This document shows, in pieces, positions 1 through 6,869 of a DNA stretch of 14,069 nucleotides. Origin of the DNA: Candidatus Altimarinota bacterium (lineage in GTDB: Bacteria; Patescibacteriota; Gracilibacteria; UBA4473); the NCBI GenBank assembly GCA_905478675.1, contig CAJQJI010000026.1, forward strand, positions 1-14,069. The letters run 5' to 3'. Both the position numbers and the translations under genes were made by a program. The notes under the pieces were generated by a model. The model was not told the origin of the DNA. It did not search any database and worked only from the letters and a program-made list of their open reading frames with translations. Numbering within the stretch: the stretch's first letter is position 1; each line of letters begins with the position of its first letter.

Positions 1-260
1 AGTGCCGCCAAGGTTTTAACTTCATCTTCATTGGCTTCTGGGTGAAACCGAATGCCCCCTTTATACGGCCCTCGAGCTGAATTATTTTGAACTCGATACG
101 CTGAAGCCATTCTCATTTCTCCATCGTCGGCAGCATACGATATCTCTGTTTTAAAAATATTTTCGGGCTCCATTAGTTTGTCACGAGTTTTAGCCGATAA
201 ATCTAAACAATCCGCGGCTTTTCCAAAATTTTGCTGAAAGTAATCGAACGGCGTGCCCAT
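1..260 (-). CDS. gdhA: Glutamate dehydrogenase (Glu/Leu/Phe/Val dehydrogenase family), N-terminal part only
   Basis: The gene starts at the ATG complementary to 258-260 and runs off the left edge; 86 codons are visible. Residues about 56-73 read YRVQNNSARGPYKGGIRFHP, the signature of hexameric glutamate dehydrogenases. The lysine in PYKGG (about residue 67) is one of the family's substrate-binding lysines. The preceding stretch, a short helical head followed by PENIF and an acidic DDGE before the RVQ strand, also matches the family. The enzyme interconverts glutamate with 2-oxoglutarate and ammonia using NAD(P)H; the coenzyme-binding domain lies outside the window, so coenzyme choice cannot be judged. 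No Shine-Dalgarno sequence precedes the start. A likely promoter sits just upstream, so the gene can be transcribed separately from miaB. The family call is firm. Glutamate rather than leucine or valine specificity is inferred from the closeness of the motif. Confidence 0.9.
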   Translation of the reverse strand, partial: MGTPFDYFQQNFGKAADCLDLSAKTRDKLMEPENIFKTEISYAADDGEMRMASAYRVQNNSARGPYKGGIRFHPEANEDEVKTLAA

Positions 261-275
261 AAGAAAATAAATTAG

Positions 276-304
276 GATATAATTTTATTTTACTCATACG
301 TCAA
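276..304 (-). promoter_or_regulatory. Putative sigma-70 promoter of the glutamate dehydrogenase gene
   Basis: On the minus strand, TTGACG (299-304) and TATATC (276-281) are separated by exactly 17 bases. Only 15 bases separate the -10 box from the ATG, so transcription should begin about 8 bases before the start codon. That leaves no room for a normal ribosome binding site, in line with the lack of one. A dyad (311-324) lies just upstream of the -35 box. Confidence 0.5.
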
Positions 305-310
305 AATAAC

Positions 311-324
311 CCAACTAGAGTTGG
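311..324. repeat. Short inverted repeat between miaB and glutamate dehydrogenase
   Basis: CCAACT-AG-AGTTGG forms a 6-bp-arm dyad six bases upstream of the putative -35 box of the dehydrogenase gene. It could be an operator for that promoter. Alternatively it could be a weak terminator for miaB, since on the minus strand it is followed by GTTATTTT, but the T-run is poor. The sequence does not decide between them. Confidence 0.4.
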
Positions 325-369
325 TTGCAGAGAATACATTTAATTATTTTTTAACGCTCAGAATCAAAT

Positions 370-1761
370 CTAAACCGATAACACTTTTAGTTTCGCTGGC
401 GCCTTAAAACGCTCCGCTTCAACTTCAGGCATAGTACCACTAAACACATAGCCTTTTTGCTCCTCTAAGGTTACTTTCACTTCTTTCCCAATCAGCGAAC
501 GCCCCGCCAAAAACCAAACTTCAAAAAATTCCCGCGTTCTTCCTGCATTTCTATACAAACCATTTCCCGCTGGCTCAGACTTTTCAACTAAGACTTCCGC
601 CTCTTTCCCCACAAAAACCGCTCGGCGAGCAAACGCATGCTTTTTAACCACTTCATCAAACCGATGAAAACGAGATTTCTTCTCATCCATTTCAATAAAA
701 TCTTTCTCCATTCGGGCCGCCGGTGTATGCCGTCGAGGTGAAAAAATAGCAGTATAAGAGAAATCTAATTTCAGTGTATCCGCAAAATCACATAGTTCTT
801 GAAATTGCGCCTCGGTTTCTCCGGGAAACCCCACAATAATATCCGTCGCCAAGGTTGTATCGGGCATCGCTTTTCTAATTTTGGCGATAATATCGTTATA
901 CTTCTCAATTGTATAATTCCGATTCATGGCCCGCAGAGTTTGATTACTACCGTGCTGCACTGGCAAATGAATATACGGACATCGCGTTTTCATATTCGCC
1001 AAAGCCTCAATTACATCATCCGTAAAATCCTGCGGATGGGCCGACGTAAATCGAGTTCGAGACAAACCTTTTTCATAAAGCTTATCTACTTCTAACAAGA
1101 GTTTAGCAAAACACTTTTCGCCTTTTTCGCCATCTTTATACGAATTCACATTTTGTCCGAGCAACGTAATTTCTTTAGCTCCAGCTTCCACTAGAACCCG
1201 ACACTCCTCTAGCACATCGGCCATCGGTCGTGAAATTTCGCGACCACGCGTAAACGGCACAATGCAATACGTACAAAACTTATCACACCCCTGCATAATC
1301 GGCACAAACACCTGCGCCTTATTTTCAACTTTTGGGACAATATTAAAATAATTCTCAATCGATCCGTCTCCAAACGCTTCCTCAAAACCAGAAAAATCAT
1401 GATCCGTAAAATGCCGTTCTAACAACTTTGGCATCCGCGCCGTATCTTCAATTCGAAAAGCAATATCCACGGAATCAAAGCTAAATAGCGGATCTCGAGA
1501 CGTTTCCCGATCTCCCGTTTGCCGAACCATACAGCCCGTAATCGCAATTTTAACATCTTTGTTAGCGCGTTTATGCTTGGTCATAAAACCATAGGCTTTA
1601 TCTTCGGCCTTTTGCCGAACCGAACAAGTATTTACAATTAATAAATCTGCTTGGTCTTCTTCAACCGCCTTAAAACCAGCCTTTTCCATCATACGAGCCA
1701 CCCGCTCTGAATCAGAGTGGTTCATTTGGCAGCCAAAAGTTCGTATAGCGTAATTAGGCAT
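370..1761 (-). CDS. miaB: tRNA-2-methylthio-N6-dimethylallyladenosine synthase MiaB
   Basis: This radical-SAM enzyme adds a methylthio group to i6A37 in tRNAs that read UNN codons. The protein is 463 residues, normal for the family, with three parts. The N-terminal UPF0004 domain (about 1-130) carries the auxiliary-cluster cysteines C11 (TFGCQMN), C46 (NTCSVR) and C77 (TGCMVR). The radical-SAM core (about 150-375) has C159, C163 and C166 in GCDKFCTYC, followed by IVPFTRGRE, HLPVQHGSN and DIIVGFPGET. A C-terminal TRAM domain (about 380-445) follows. The VPFTRG and HLPVQ-GSN motifs favour MiaB over MtaB and RimO. One local oddity is SPRRHTPAA at 341-349, where the family usually has a glycine before the threonine. 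The gene lies 51 bases after prs on the same strand. Only a weak AAAGG lies close to the ATG. The stop codon is TAG. Confidence 0.95.
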   Translation of the reverse strand: MPNYAIRTFGCQMNHSDSERVARMMEKAGFKAVEEDQADLLIVNTCSVRQKAEDKAYGFMTKHKRANKDVKIAITGCMVRQTGDRETSRDPLFSFDSVDIAFRIEDTARMPKLLERHFTDHDFSGFEEAFGDGSIENYFNIVPKVENKAQVFVPIMQGCDKFCTYCIVPFTRGREISRPMADVLEECRVLVEAGAKEITLLGQNVNSYKDGEKGEKCFAKLLLEVDKLYEKGLSRTRFTSAHPQDFTDDVIEALANMKTRCPYIHLPVQHGSNQTLRAMNRNYTIEKYNDIIAKIRKAMPDTTLATDIIVGFPGETEAQFQELCDFADTLKLDFSYTAIFSPRRHTPAARMEKDFIEMDEKKSRFHRFDEVVKKHAFARRAVFVGKEAEVLVEKSEPAGNGLYRNAGRTREFFEVWFLAGRSLIGKEVKVTLEEQKGYVFSGTMPEVEAERFKAPAKLKVLSV

Positions 1762-1779
1762 GAGCCTTTAATTTGTAAG

Positions 1780-1794
1780 GAAATTTAAAATTTC
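1780..1794. repeat. AT-rich dyad in the prs-miaB gap
   Basis: GAAATTT-A-AAATTTC is a perfect dyad with 7-base arms in the 51-base gap between prs and miaB. It has only one G-C pair per arm, so a stable RNA hairpin is unlikely. It could be a protein-binding site or simple AT-rich coincidence. I assign it no function. Confidence 0.25.
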
Positions 1795-1812
1795 AGCAAG
1801 ATTTTGCGTCAC

Positions 1813-2748
1813 CTACAAATATAACTGGCTCACACTTTTTTGTTCGACCACATTTTTCACCACCCCAGCTAGCAAGGGCGCCATACTAAGCGCTTTAAAA
1901 TTAGTCGGCGGGTTTTCAACCGGTAGAGAATCCGTACAGACAATTTCAGTAAAATTGGCATCACTTAAACGTTCACGAGCCGGACCAGAAAAAATCGGAT
2001 GCGTCGCACACAAGTACACTTCATCATTCGCGCCAGCCGCAATCAAAGCGGCTTTCGCTGCTACCACCGAGCCCGCTGTATCCACCATATCATCTACAAT
2101 AATTGGCGTTTTCCCAGCTACATCCCCAATAACATGGGAAACCTCAGACACATTATGTTCTGGACGTTGCTTATGCAAAATACACATCGGCACCCCCAGC
2201 TCATCGGCAAACTTTTTAGCCATTTTAGCGCCTCCCGCATCGGGGGAAACCACAACCGCATCTTTTAATTTTTTAGCCGCAAAATAATCTACAAAAATGC
2301 GCCGAGGATTTAAATTATCTACAGGCACATCAAAGAATCCTTGAATTTGGTCCGAGTGCAAATGCAGTGTCACCACGTGACCAGCACCCGCTTTCACCAT
2401 TAAATCAGCAAATAGCTTGGCCGAAATACCTTCACGCGCTTCGTGAATTTTATCTTGGCGGCTGTACGCAAAGTACGGTAAAATAACATGAATATTACGC
2501 GCAAAACTTTGTCGGGCCGCATCGATCATTAAAAATAACTCCATTAAATCGTCATTCATATGCCCTGTACGACAAGTCTGCAACAAAAAGACATCTTGGC
2601 CGCGGAAGCTTTCGTCAAATTTGACGTAAATTTCACCACAAGCAAAGTGCTTAATGGTAATAGGCGATAAATCTTTATTCAATCCTGCAGCCATAGACTG
2701 CGCAAGATCTTTATGGCTGGAACCGGCAAAAATTTTGTAGGGAATCAT
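1813..2748 (-). CDS. prs: Ribose-phosphate pyrophosphokinase (PRPP synthetase)
   Basis: The enzyme makes phosphoribosyl pyrophosphate from ribose 5-phosphate and ATP for nucleotide, histidine and tryptophan synthesis. From the ATG at 2746-2748 the protein is 311 residues, close to the usual class I length, and begins MIPYKIFAGSS, which aligns with the family start. Visible motifs are the catalytic flexible loop YSRQDKIHEARE (95-106), catalytic H131 before SDQIQGFFDVPVDN, the ribose-5-phosphate region SPDAGGAK (168-175), and the PRPP-binding loop VDDMVDTAGSV (218-228). An in-frame ATG at 2797-2799 would add 17 residues and has a purine-rich GGGGAG upstream; the frame also stays open to 2832. 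I prefer the shorter start because the extension has no counterpart in typical members. The longer start would overlap the start codon of the divergent glycosyltransferase gene. The stop codon is TAG. Confidence 0.95.
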   Translation of the reverse strand: MIPYKIFAGSSHKDLAQSMAAGLNKDLSPITIKHFACGEIYVKFDESFRGQDVFLLQTCRTGHMNDDLMELFLMIDAARQSFARNIHVILPYFAYSRQDKIHEAREGISAKLFADLMVKAGAGHVVTLHLHSDQIQGFFDVPVDNLNPRRIFVDYFAAKKLKDAVVVSPDAGGAKMAKKFADELGVPMCILHKQRPEHNVSEVSHVIGDVAGKTPIIVDDMVDTAGSVVAAKAALIAAGANDEVYLCATHPIFSGPARERLSDANFTEIVCTDSLPVENPPTNFKALSMAPLLAGVVKNVVEQKSVSQLYL

Positions 2749-2760
2749 TCGCGCGTTACT

Positions 2761-2788
2761 TTGCCAAATTGCCCCAAGTTTGTAAACT
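2761..2788 (+). promoter_or_regulatory. Weak candidate promoter for the glycosyltransferase-TatD pair
   Basis: TTGCCA (2761-2766) and TAAACT (2783-2788) are spaced by 16 bases and end nine bases before the ATG at 2798, which would give an almost leaderless message. Each box departs from consensus at two positions and both lie in the short prs-glycosyltransferase interval, so this is tentative. Confidence 0.25.
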
Positions 2789-2797
2789 TTTTGGCAC

Positions 2798-3607
2798 ATG
2801 AAGACTCTCCCCGATTTATCAATCATTACCATTAATTACGGCGGTTCAGCTGAAGTTAAAAAACTGTGGGAGTCGATTAAGCAACATGCGAATCAAATTA
2901 AGTATGAATTTATAGTGGTCGATAACGCGTCACCAAACAACGACGTAAAAAATCTAAAAGAAATCTTTAAAGACACAGCCGTACATGTTGTAGCTTTAGA
3001 CAAAAACTTAGGCTTTGGTGGTGGCTACAGCGAAGGCATTAAATTCGCTCAAGGGGAGTTTCTAGCCATTATTAACCCCGACATTGTGCTGACCGAAAAT
3101 TGCCTTGAGCCGCTAATTCAAGCTCTAAAAACAGAAAAAAAAGCCGGCTTAGTTGCCCCTAAACTACTAAATCCTGATGGAACCCCTCAACAAAATGCGA
3201 GACATTTCCCCACTCCATGGGTGATGTTTGGCCGTCGACTGGCCACTAAATTTAATTGGTCTTACGATTCAGAATCAAAGTGGTATGAAAGCCAAACGCC
3301 ACAAGCTGTAGACTGGGTTCAGGGCAGCTTTATGTGTTTAAAAAAAGAAACTTTTACAAAACGTTTAAAGGGCTTTGACCCTCGATTTTTTTTATTTCTA
3401 GAAGACACCGACCTTTGTCGACGTCTTTGGAAACAAGATTTACGGGTCCTGCTTATCCCACAGGCTTCAGCTATTCACAGCGAACACCGTTTATCGGGCG
3501 GCAATCTATGGCAGGCTTGGAAGAAAAAAACTTTCTGGATTCATTTAAGTTCTGCTCTGAAATATTTCTGGAAATACAAAGCCGAGCCTTTACCCTCTAT
3601 AAAATAG
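2798..3607 (+). CDS. Family 2 glycosyltransferase, rhamnosyltransferase-like (WbbL/RfbF type)
   Basis: This is a GT-A fold inverting glycosyltransferase of 269 residues, expected at the cytoplasmic face of the membrane and likely acting on a nucleotide-sugar donor for surface polysaccharide. Family features in order are the opening strand LSIITINYGG (7-16), VDNAS with the nucleotide-binding aspartate D42, NLGFGGGYSEGIK (70-82), and the metal-binding NPD at 93-95. VDWVQGSFMCLKKE (171-184) and EDTDLCRR (202-209) supply the acceptor-side acidic motif. There is no clear membrane segment. NLGF-GG together with ED-DLC-R is typical of the rhamnosyltransferase-like branch, but the sugar cannot be read from the sequence. 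Its start codon lies within CATG, shared with a possible longer prs start on the other strand. It ends one base before the TatD gene, so the two are almost certainly cotranscribed. No Shine-Dalgarno sequence is seen. Confidence 0.9.
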   Translation: MKTLPDLSIITINYGGSAEVKKLWESIKQHANQIKYEFIVVDNASPNNDVKNLKEIFKDTAVHVVALDKNLGFGGGYSEGIKFAQGEFLAIINPDIVLTENCLEPLIQALKTEKKAGLVAPKLLNPDGTPQQNARHFPTPWVMFGRRLATKFNWSYDSESKWYESQTPQAVDWVQGSFMCLKKETFTKRLKGFDPRFFLFLEDTDLCRRLWKQDLRVLLIPQASAIHSEHRLSGGNLWQAWKKKTFWIHLSSALKYFWKYKAEPLPSIK

Positions 3608-3608
3608 C

Positions 3609-4481
3609 ATGACCATTATTGATACTCACAACCACCTCTACTTCCCGGGGTTCAAAGAGACCTTTCATCAAATTTTAAACGATGCCAAAAACACGGGCAT
3701 CACCCAACAAATTCTAATTGGCATTGACGAACTTAGCTGCCAAGCGTCTTTAAACCTAGCGGCTGAACACTCCACCTTTAAGGTCTCTTTAGGCTTACAT
3801 CCCTGTGATGTCGACCAGCTTGGCGTCTACCAGGCCGAGCACCATCAATACCTAGGGATTAATTCCACTCTCCGCCCTAAAATTTACAATCGAACGCTTT
3901 ATTTTCAATGGCTCGACGAATTGGCCACCAAGCACCCAGACACCGTGGTCGCTTTTGGCGAAACAGGATTTGATCAGTTTCACCGACAATCTTCGTCACT
4001 CTTAAAACTGCAAACCTTGTGCTTTAAAGAACATTTAGCCTTATGTCTTAAGCACCAAAAAACGCTTATAATCCATAGTCGAGGAGCCAAAGAAGAAACG
4101 TTAGAATTTTTAAAAGAAAATGCCGAAGAATTTAAACAAATAAATTTTGTTTGGCACTGTTTCACCGAAGACTTAGAAGCCGCCCAAGCCACTATTGATC
4201 TAGGCGGATATATTGGAGTCGGCGGGGTATCGACGTATCCAAAATCAGAAACGCTACGAGACATCATACGTCAAATTCCACTTGAAAAAATAGTAACCGA
4301 AACCGACGCTCCATACCTAACGCCGCATCAAGCTCGAAAAAACAAGGCGAAGCTTAATAGCCCTGCATTTCTAGGCGAAGTTATTGAGACCATAGCGAAA
4401 ACAAAAGAGCTTCCTCGTAAGAACGTAGAAGCTCAATTATTTAAAAATGCACAACAAGCTTTTCCTGGCCTAGCGATCTAG
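3609..4481 (+). CDS. tatD: TatD-family metal-dependent hydrolase (putative DNase)
   Basis: This is a TIM-barrel amidohydrolase-superfamily enzyme; characterised relatives are Mg-dependent 3'-5' exonucleases or D-aminoacyl-tRNA-type hydrolases. The metal ligands are in place: D-x-H-x-H in DTHNHL (D5, H7, H9), E118 in GETGFD, H156 in IIHSRGA, H183 in WHCF, and D233 in TETDAPYL. Other family landmarks are GLHPC (62-66) and GGYIGVGG (199-206). At 290 residues it is longer than typical 255-265-residue members. The excess sits mainly at about 70-105, between the GLHP strand and the GETG strand, and contains an aromatic, polar stretch (YQAEHHQYLG, LYFQWLDEL). It starts one base after the glycosyltransferase stop and converges on the esterase gene with a 12-base overlap. 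The exact substrate is unknown. The stop codon is TAG, inside an inverted repeat. Confidence 0.9.
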   Translation: MTIIDTHNHLYFPGFKETFHQILNDAKNTGITQQILIGIDELSCQASLNLAAEHSTFKVSLGLHPCDVDQLGVYQAEHHQYLGINSTLRPKIYNRTLYFQWLDELATKHPDTVVAFGETGFDQFHRQSSSLLKLQTLCFKEHLALCLKHQKTLIIHSRGAKEETLEFLKENAEEFKQINFVWHCFTEDLEAAQATIDLGGYIGVGGVSTYPKSETLRDIIRQIPLEKIVTETDAPYLTPHQARKNKAKLNSPAFLGEVIETIAKTKELPRKNVEAQLFKNAQQAFPGLAI

Positions 4482-4485
4482 GCCA
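4466..4485. terminator. Inverted repeat enclosing the two convergent stop codons
   Basis: TGGCCTAG-CGAT-CTAGGCCA is a perfect 8-bp stem with a 4-base loop. It contains the TAG of tatD (4479-4481) and, on the other strand, the TAG of the esterase gene (complement of 4470-4472). A hairpin would form in either transcript. It is not a classical intrinsic terminator: on each strand the stem is followed by A-rich sequence rather than a T-run. A bidirectional termination or 3'-end protection role is inferred from position. Confidence 0.5.
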
Positions 4486-5579
4486 AAAAATTTAATCATT
4501 TCCGTTGTGGCAGAAATATCTTGAGTACTTTTTCCAACCAATTTTTCTCCCAAAGCACTGAGCTCTTTTCCACCGGGCCAATTATGGCCTCCGTTAACAA
4601 TAACGTACGCACTTTCTGGCGTTGAACAACCAACAAAATCAACTCGAACTACACGCGTTCCATCATCCGCTATATCAGGCAATACTTCCGAACGAGCAGA
4701 GACACAAGCCTTCTTTTTCGCCCAATACGCCATTGTTTTAGGACTTGATAGCATCTCTTCCTCACCAAAACCTTTCGCGTGAGACGCGAGCGGACTCACA
4801 CTCTCACTTCCATCAAATGTCATAAGCGGATCAGCGGTTCCGTAAAAGAAAACCATTGGTTTTAACTCGGCAGGGTTTTCACATTGATCCTGCAAATAAC
4901 CAGGAATATTCGAAGCTAAAACCCCAAACCCGGCAAACAAAGTCGGTGCCACACAGGCCAACTTTTGCGACATATTTCCACCACTAGAAATTCCAGTTAC
5001 ATAAATCTCATTCTCCGCAACACCCCACTGCGACACTAATTGCCGTGCTACTTCCTCTAAGTATGCAACATCATCAATCGAAGTATTAGTGGCCATTCGA
5101 CCGTCATTCCATTCTGCCGCAGCCGTTTGTGGATAAACAGCCACAAAACCATACTCATTCGCTTCTTCATATAAATCCACCATATCCGCCATACTGGCCG
5201 CATTCCCCTTCCCTCCATGCAAAACCATTAACGCTGGCAACGTTTCTGTTGCCTGGGCGGTCTCTGGACGATAAACATAAAAAGTTCTCTCAACTCCATT
5301 ATGTTGAAAAACAACCTCTTGGGCGTTATCCATCACCACACTCTCTGCATTATTATTTCTCCCCGCCAACAAGCCACCCTCAGATGAAGCGCCACTTTCA
5401 GCACCACTAAAACGTTCCGCCAATTTTTCTCGAAACGTTGTACTCGTATCATCGGTACTAGCTCGCCGTGCCTCTAAACGCTCACGAAACGTGCCAGTTT
5501 GAGCACTACAGGCCGAAATTAATAACCCTGAAACCCCAAGCACCAGTAACACCGAAAACGTTTTTTTCATCTTATTCAT
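4470..5579 (-). CDS. Lipoprotein esterase of the PHB depolymerase/LpqC type (alpha/beta hydrolase)
   Basis: From the ATG at 5577-5579 this is a 369-residue protein with a lipoprotein signal: basic start (MNKMKK), hydrophobic core, and lipobox ISAC with the lipidated cysteine at residue 24. A second ATG at 5568-5570 would also work; a TTG at 5634-5636 would bury the signal. A charged linker follows, with two similar segments TFRERLEAR (30-38) and TFREKLAER (48-56), then a Ser/Gly/Asn-rich stretch. The hydrolase domain (about 85-365) has the oxyanion-hole strand VLHGGKGN, nucleophile S198 in GISSGG, aspartate D250 in YGTADPL, and histidine H332 in NGGHNWPGG. Together these are typical of secreted PHB depolymerase-like and feruloyl-esterase-like (CE1) enzymes. 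Paired cysteines fit a protein folded outside the cytoplasm. The role is probably hydrolysis of an ester in an extracellular polymer; the substrate is unknown. The linker may hold the enzyme away from the membrane. The stop codon is TAG. Confidence 0.88.
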   Translation of the reverse strand: MNKMKKTFSVLLVLGVSGLLISACSAQTGTFRERLEARRASTDDTSTTFREKLAERFSGAESGASSEGGLLAGRNNNAESVVMDNAQEVVFQHNGVERTFYVYRPETAQATETLPALMVLHGGKGNAASMADMVDLYEEANEYGFVAVYPQTAAAEWNDGRMATNTSIDDVAYLEEVARQLVSQWGVAENEIYVTGISSGGNMSQKLACVAPTLFAGFGVLASNIPGYLQDQCENPAELKPMVFFYGTADPLMTFDGSESVSPLASHAKGFGEEEMLSSPKTMAYWAKKKACVSARSEVLPDIADDGTRVVRVDFVGCSTPESAYVIVNGGHNWPGGKELSALGEKLVGKSTQDISATTEMIKFFGLDR

Positions 5580-5678
5580 AAGTAATAAAGAGAGACTTAC
5601 TTTATCTATTACGCCACAAAAAAGAATTTCTTTCAAAAAAAACCTAATTCAATAATTAAGTTGCTAAATTTTGATAAA

Positions 5679-5755
5679 TGGTGGCTCGAGGCGGACTTGA
5701 ACCGCCGACCTCCGGGTTATGAATCCGACGCTCTAACCAGCTGAGCTACCGAGCC
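5679..5755 (-). tRNA. tRNA with CAT anticodon, probably elongator tRNA-Met
   Basis: The minus strand folds as a complete 77-nt tRNA. The acceptor arm is GGCTCGG paired with TCGAGCC (one G-U), with discriminator A and an encoded CCA (5679-5681). The D arm is GCTC-AGCTGGTTA-GAGC, the anticodon loop TTCATAA (anticodon at 5719-5721), and the T arm GGCGG-TTCAAGT-CCGCC. The G1-C72 pair and lack of GGG/CCC pairs in the anticodon stem argue against the initiator. A CAT anticodon could also belong to the lysidine-modified tRNA-Ile; overall likeness favours methionine. The last pair of the anticodon stem is A-C. Confidence 0.93.
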
Positions 5756-5775
5756 ATTTAACACTTTTACAATTC

Positions 5776-5804
5776 ATTATAAAAGCCGGCCGATTCTAAG
5801 ACAA
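5776..5804 (-). promoter_or_regulatory. Strong sigma-70 promoter of the tRNA gene
   Basis: On the minus strand, TTGTCT (5799-5804), a 17-base spacer and a perfect TATAAT (5776-5781) lie 20 bases before the mature tRNA 5' end, so a short 5' leader must be trimmed. The spacer is unusually GC-rich (CGGCCGGC). This separates tRNA expression from the membrane-protein gene upstream. Confidence 0.7.
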
Positions 5805-5832
5805 AAACGCTTTGGGTCAAATTATATAAGTT

Positions 5833-6825
5833 TTAATCAACTTCCCAAGCATCTTCAATACCCCATTGGCAAATAAACTGCACACACCGATTGGTTAATA
5901 ATCGAGGCCAAACCCCATCTGTTTCGACATAAAAAGAAAAACTTAATCCAGCTAATAAAAGTATTAAAAACAACGTCAGTCCAGACTGAACGATTAACCT
6001 CAAATCATACCCTCGCCAGGTCTTCCCCTCCAAACGCCATAAACCGACTTCAAAACAGTTAACTAAAAAATAAGCCGCAAAGAAACTATAACCTTCATTA
6101 ATAATTTGCCGACATATAAAAAACAGAATCGCAATTTGAGCGGCAAACAAAACACGATATCGTCGTTCCTTCGGCATCGTCGCTGGGTCGGTAAACCCAT
6201 GAAAAGACATAATCAAAAAACTTCCCGTCAAAAACACCCACACAAAGTCATCCCAAGTATAATCAACAAATAAGTTTAAACAGATTAATAACGTCCCCCA
6301 AAAAACTAAAACAGAATCCCATAACCCAGCTCGAACCGTAACAAATGCCCCTAACAGTAATATAGGTAAAAGCACAAACCAATCATGCCCCCACTGGAAA
6401 TGATTTATATATGCCTCATTTCCAAACAACATAATCATTAGAAAAATAGCCGTATACGACGGATTAAAAAAATGCTTATCACCAGAACGTAACAAATACT
6501 TCGAAGCAATTGCCACTAACGAGGCAAAAAGCAAAATCGGCCACCACTCCGTTCGCAAAAACAAACAAATCCCAATCCCCGAATTTATGGCTGACAACGG
6601 AAATCCATGCCTATCATCAACCACCTTTCTCAAATAATAATCAACCAGTCCAACCGTCGTCAATACAATCAAAATTCCCCACCACTCAATATCAATATAG
6701 CCCAAAAAAACGCCGCCAAACAAAAGGAAGGATCCAATCGCAATTGTTTGCAGTAACTGTAACGAAACGGTTTTTGCAACCAACTCACATTTAGATCCGA
6801 TTTTTTGTACAAATTTAGAGTTCAT
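5833..6825 (-). CDS. Stand-alone NqrB/RnfD-like polytopic membrane protein
   Basis: The protein has 330 residues and about eight to ten hydrophobic membrane segments with short loops, for example 25-45, 50-64, 95-112, 125-140, 149-165, 172-188, 194-208, 226-240 and 279-300. Two motifs recall the NqrB/RnfD family: SKYLLRSGDKHFFNPSYTAI (108-127), matching the conserved FNPS helix start, and FTDPATMPKERRYR (211-224), matching the TDP-x-T-P loop. In Na+-NQR and Rnf complexes this subunit carries FMN and flavin/quinone sites. Here I find no Rnf or Nqr partner genes and no evident D-G-A-T flavinylation motif, so it is probably one of the single-gene relatives of unknown role. An aspartate/glutamate-tipped C terminus (EDAWEVD) follows the last helix. 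The gene begins at an ATG six bases after a perfect -10 box, so the message is probably leaderless. It stops with TAA, 78 bases before the tRNA. Confidence 0.75.
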   Translation of the reverse strand: MNSKFVQKIGSKCELVAKTVSLQLLQTIAIGSFLLFGGVFLGYIDIEWWGILIVLTTVGLVDYYLRKVVDDRHGFPLSAINSGIGICLFLRTEWWPILLFASLVAIASKYLLRSGDKHFFNPSYTAIFLMIMLFGNEAYINHFQWGHDWFVLLPILLLGAFVTVRAGLWDSVLVFWGTLLICLNLFVDYTWDDFVWVFLTGSFLIMSFHGFTDPATMPKERRYRVLFAAQIAILFFICRQIINEGYSFFAAYFLVNCFEVGLWRLEGKTWRGYDLRLIVQSGLTLFLILLLAGLSFSFYVETDGVWPRLLTNRCVQFICQWGIEDAWEVD

Positions 6826-6831
6826 ATAAGC

Positions 6832-6859
6832 ATTATAAAATGTTTATAGTGCGACGCAA
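6832..6859 (-). promoter_or_regulatory. Leaderless promoter of the NqrB/RnfD-like gene
   Basis: On the minus strand, TTGCGT (6854-6859), a 16-base spacer and a perfect TATAAT (6832-6837) are followed only six bases later by the ATG at 6825. Transcription would start at or within a base or two of the start codon, giving a leaderless mRNA. The only other usable purine box is absent. Confidence 0.6.
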
Positions 6860-6869
6860 TTACATTTGT

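Noticed and set aside
799..1095. Plus-strand open frame inside miaB
   Set aside because: It lies wholly within the well-conserved miaB coding sequence, and its translation has no family features.
5580..5636. Extended esterase start at TTG (5634-5636)
   Set aside because: It would put 19 extra residues before a complete lipoprotein signal, and ATG starts at 5579 and 5570 fit the lipobox position better.
5620..5645. T-rich stretch after the tRNA as a terminator
   Set aside because: On the minus strand there is an eight-T run near AAAGAA/TTCTTT arms, but the arms are AT-only and short, so no stable hairpin is supported.
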